5,828 nucleotides of DNA from Candidatus Heimdallarchaeota archaeon (GTDB lineage Archaea > Asgardarchaeota > Heimdallarchaeia > Heimdallarchaeales > Heimdallarchaeaceae): assembly GCA_023135215.1 (NCBI GenBank), contig JAGLTP010000138.1, forward strand, positions 1-5,828, read 5' to 3'. The position numbers and the translations under genes were made by a program. The notes below the pieces were generated by a model that saw only the letters and a program-made list of their open reading frames with translations, was not told where the DNA came from and searched no databases. Positions 5,021-5,828 of the stretch are shown in pieces. How positions within the stretch are numbered: position 1 is the first letter of the stretch; the number at the start of each line of letters is the position of its first letter.

Positions 5021-5828
5021 ATGAGATTCAGAGAAGAAAAACTACTATTATCTATTTTAATCATTTTTCTAACTATCTCTACATTGTCAACTTTTGTGTC
5101 AGGTGCAACTATGACTCAAACATTTGATACTAATAATGGAACCATTATTGAGATAATAGCAAACGCTGATTCTGTTAAATTAAAAAATGGTTTGAATGAG
5201 TTTGAGATAGTAATAAATCTGACTGAGCTTAACTCTAATGCTGTAAGTATTTTCAATTTAGAAATAGATTATCGATTAGATACACATTTTTCAAATACTG
5301 AAGTCATTAGTGAAAATCTAACTCAAGCAGGACAGACTTTAAACACATTTTCTTCGTATGAATATGATTCTGCTTGGGAGATAGTAAACTTAGAAATGAG
5401 AATCAAATTCAAACAACATAGAGAGAGAGATGGTAATACAATTGAAGATAGTTATGAGTCAGATTGGTTGTTTTTCTTCGCTCTTGAGCCTAGAACATTA
5501 CTTGATGATTACTTATGGGTAATAATTGCAGGAGGTTCTGTTGCAGCTGTTCTTGCTGGAACTGGAATGTTCCTCCGTGGTCGTATGAAAAGTAGAATCA
5601 AGAGAGAACGTTTACCTAAGAAAAGCAAAGATCTGTTTTCCAAATTTATTAGAGAAGCTAGTACAAAGAAAACTAGAGAATATAAGAAAACTTGGAAAGA
5701 GTTTGTTATTTCGTTACACAAAATAAACCCAGATATCACAAGTAAGTCCGTTCATCGATTATCAAGAGACTTACTATATGACATACTAGGAGACTATTCA
5801 GAAGAACAAATGTTGAAATTACAGATAG
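5021..5828 (+). CDS. Type I single-pass membrane protein, hypothetical, 3' end outside window
   Basis: The frame is open from ATG at 5021 to the window edge (269 codons). I do not recognise the family. Residues 1-29 are a clear signal peptide (basic start, hydrophobic ~8-26, SGA near 27-29). Residues ~30-160 are a beta-rich ectodomain with N-glycosylation sequons at N39, N66 and N99. Residues ~164-186 form one membrane helix with GG and small residues. From ~187 a very basic stretch (RGRMKSRIKRER) gives the inside-positive signal, followed by helical, Lys/Arg-rich sequence to the end. The architecture suggests a surface protein that anchors or signals to a cytoplasmic partner; function unknown. 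The next in-frame ATG (residue 31) would remove the signal peptide, so the first ATG is kept. It has its own promoter and is 199 nt from the wHTH gene. Confidence 0.8.
   Translation, partial: MRFREEKLLLSILIIFLTISTLSTFVSGATMTQTFDTNNGTIIEIIANADSVKLKNGLNEFEIVINLTELNSNAVSIFNLEIDYRLDTHFSNTEVISENLTQAGQTLNTFSSYEYDSAWEIVNLEMRIKFKQHRERDGNTIEDSYESDWLFFFALEPRTLLDDYLWVIIAGGSVAAVLAGTGMFLRGRMKSRIKRERLPKKSKDLFSKFIREASTKKTREYKKTWKEFVISLHKINPDITSKSVHRLSRDLLYDILGDYSEEQMLKLQI

Noticed and set aside
5012..5021. TATA-like GTTATATAAT just before the ATG of the membrane protein
   Set aside because: It touches the start codon, so transcription from it would begin after the ATG and lose the signal peptide start.
5509..5739. 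76-codon open frame on the minus strand
   Set aside because: Antisense to the TM and basic region of the type I membrane protein, whose signal peptide, TM helix and basic segment make a coherent protein.
1..5828. CRISPR arrays, tRNA/rRNA genes, transposases or IS ends
   Set aside because: No regularly spaced repeats, cloverleaf-like segments, transposase motifs or flanking inverted repeats with target duplications were seen on either strand.

Overview
This AT-rich window most likely comes from an archaeon. Gene starts are preceded by archaeal-type boxes (TATA element with an A/G-rich BRE) at distances that predict leaderless or short-leader transcripts. Several genes have no Shine-Dalgarno (SD) sequence, T-runs follow genes, and there is an archaeal-style winged-helix regulator. 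An Asgard lineage is a plausible guess from low GC, the large helical wHTH protein, the secreted arylsulfotransferase-like protein and the type I membrane protein, but no taxonomic marker is present.

Layout. (1) Positions 1-1974, minus strand, 3' end cut by the window: a membrane-anchored, extracytoplasmic protein. An N-terminal SCP2-like (sterol carrier, lipid-binding) domain is fused to an arylsulfate sulfotransferase (ASST) beta-propeller whose active-site residues are all in place. It has its own leaderless-type promoter. (2) Positions 2105-3893, minus strand: a likely operon of two very short genes (49 and 44 codons, each with an SD-like site) followed 4 nt later by a 482-residue MFS exporter. 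A T-run terminator follows. (3) Positions 3894-4047: a compact divergent control region with a self-complementary TATA box, two tandem TTCC-N5-GGAA sites 17 bp apart (one inside a 19-bp inverted repeat), a third near-copy at the opposite promoter, and a 14-bp perfect palindrome. (4) Positions 4048-4821, plus strand: a winged-helix regulator. (5) Positions 5021-5828, plus strand, 3' end cut: a type I membrane protein with signal peptide, beta-rich ectodomain, one TM helix and a basic helical cytoplasmic part. A 33-bp hairpin/inverted repeat abuts its TATA box.

Working model (inference): the wHTH protein binds the shared TTCC-N5-GGAA sites, controlling itself and the divergent small-ORF/MFS operon, as in many drug or metabolite efflux modules. 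The ASST-like enzyme has a separate promoter; a functional link to the exporter is only suggested by proximity. The two most notable points are the SCP2-ASST fusion and the unannotated small-gene pair embedded in the exporter operon.
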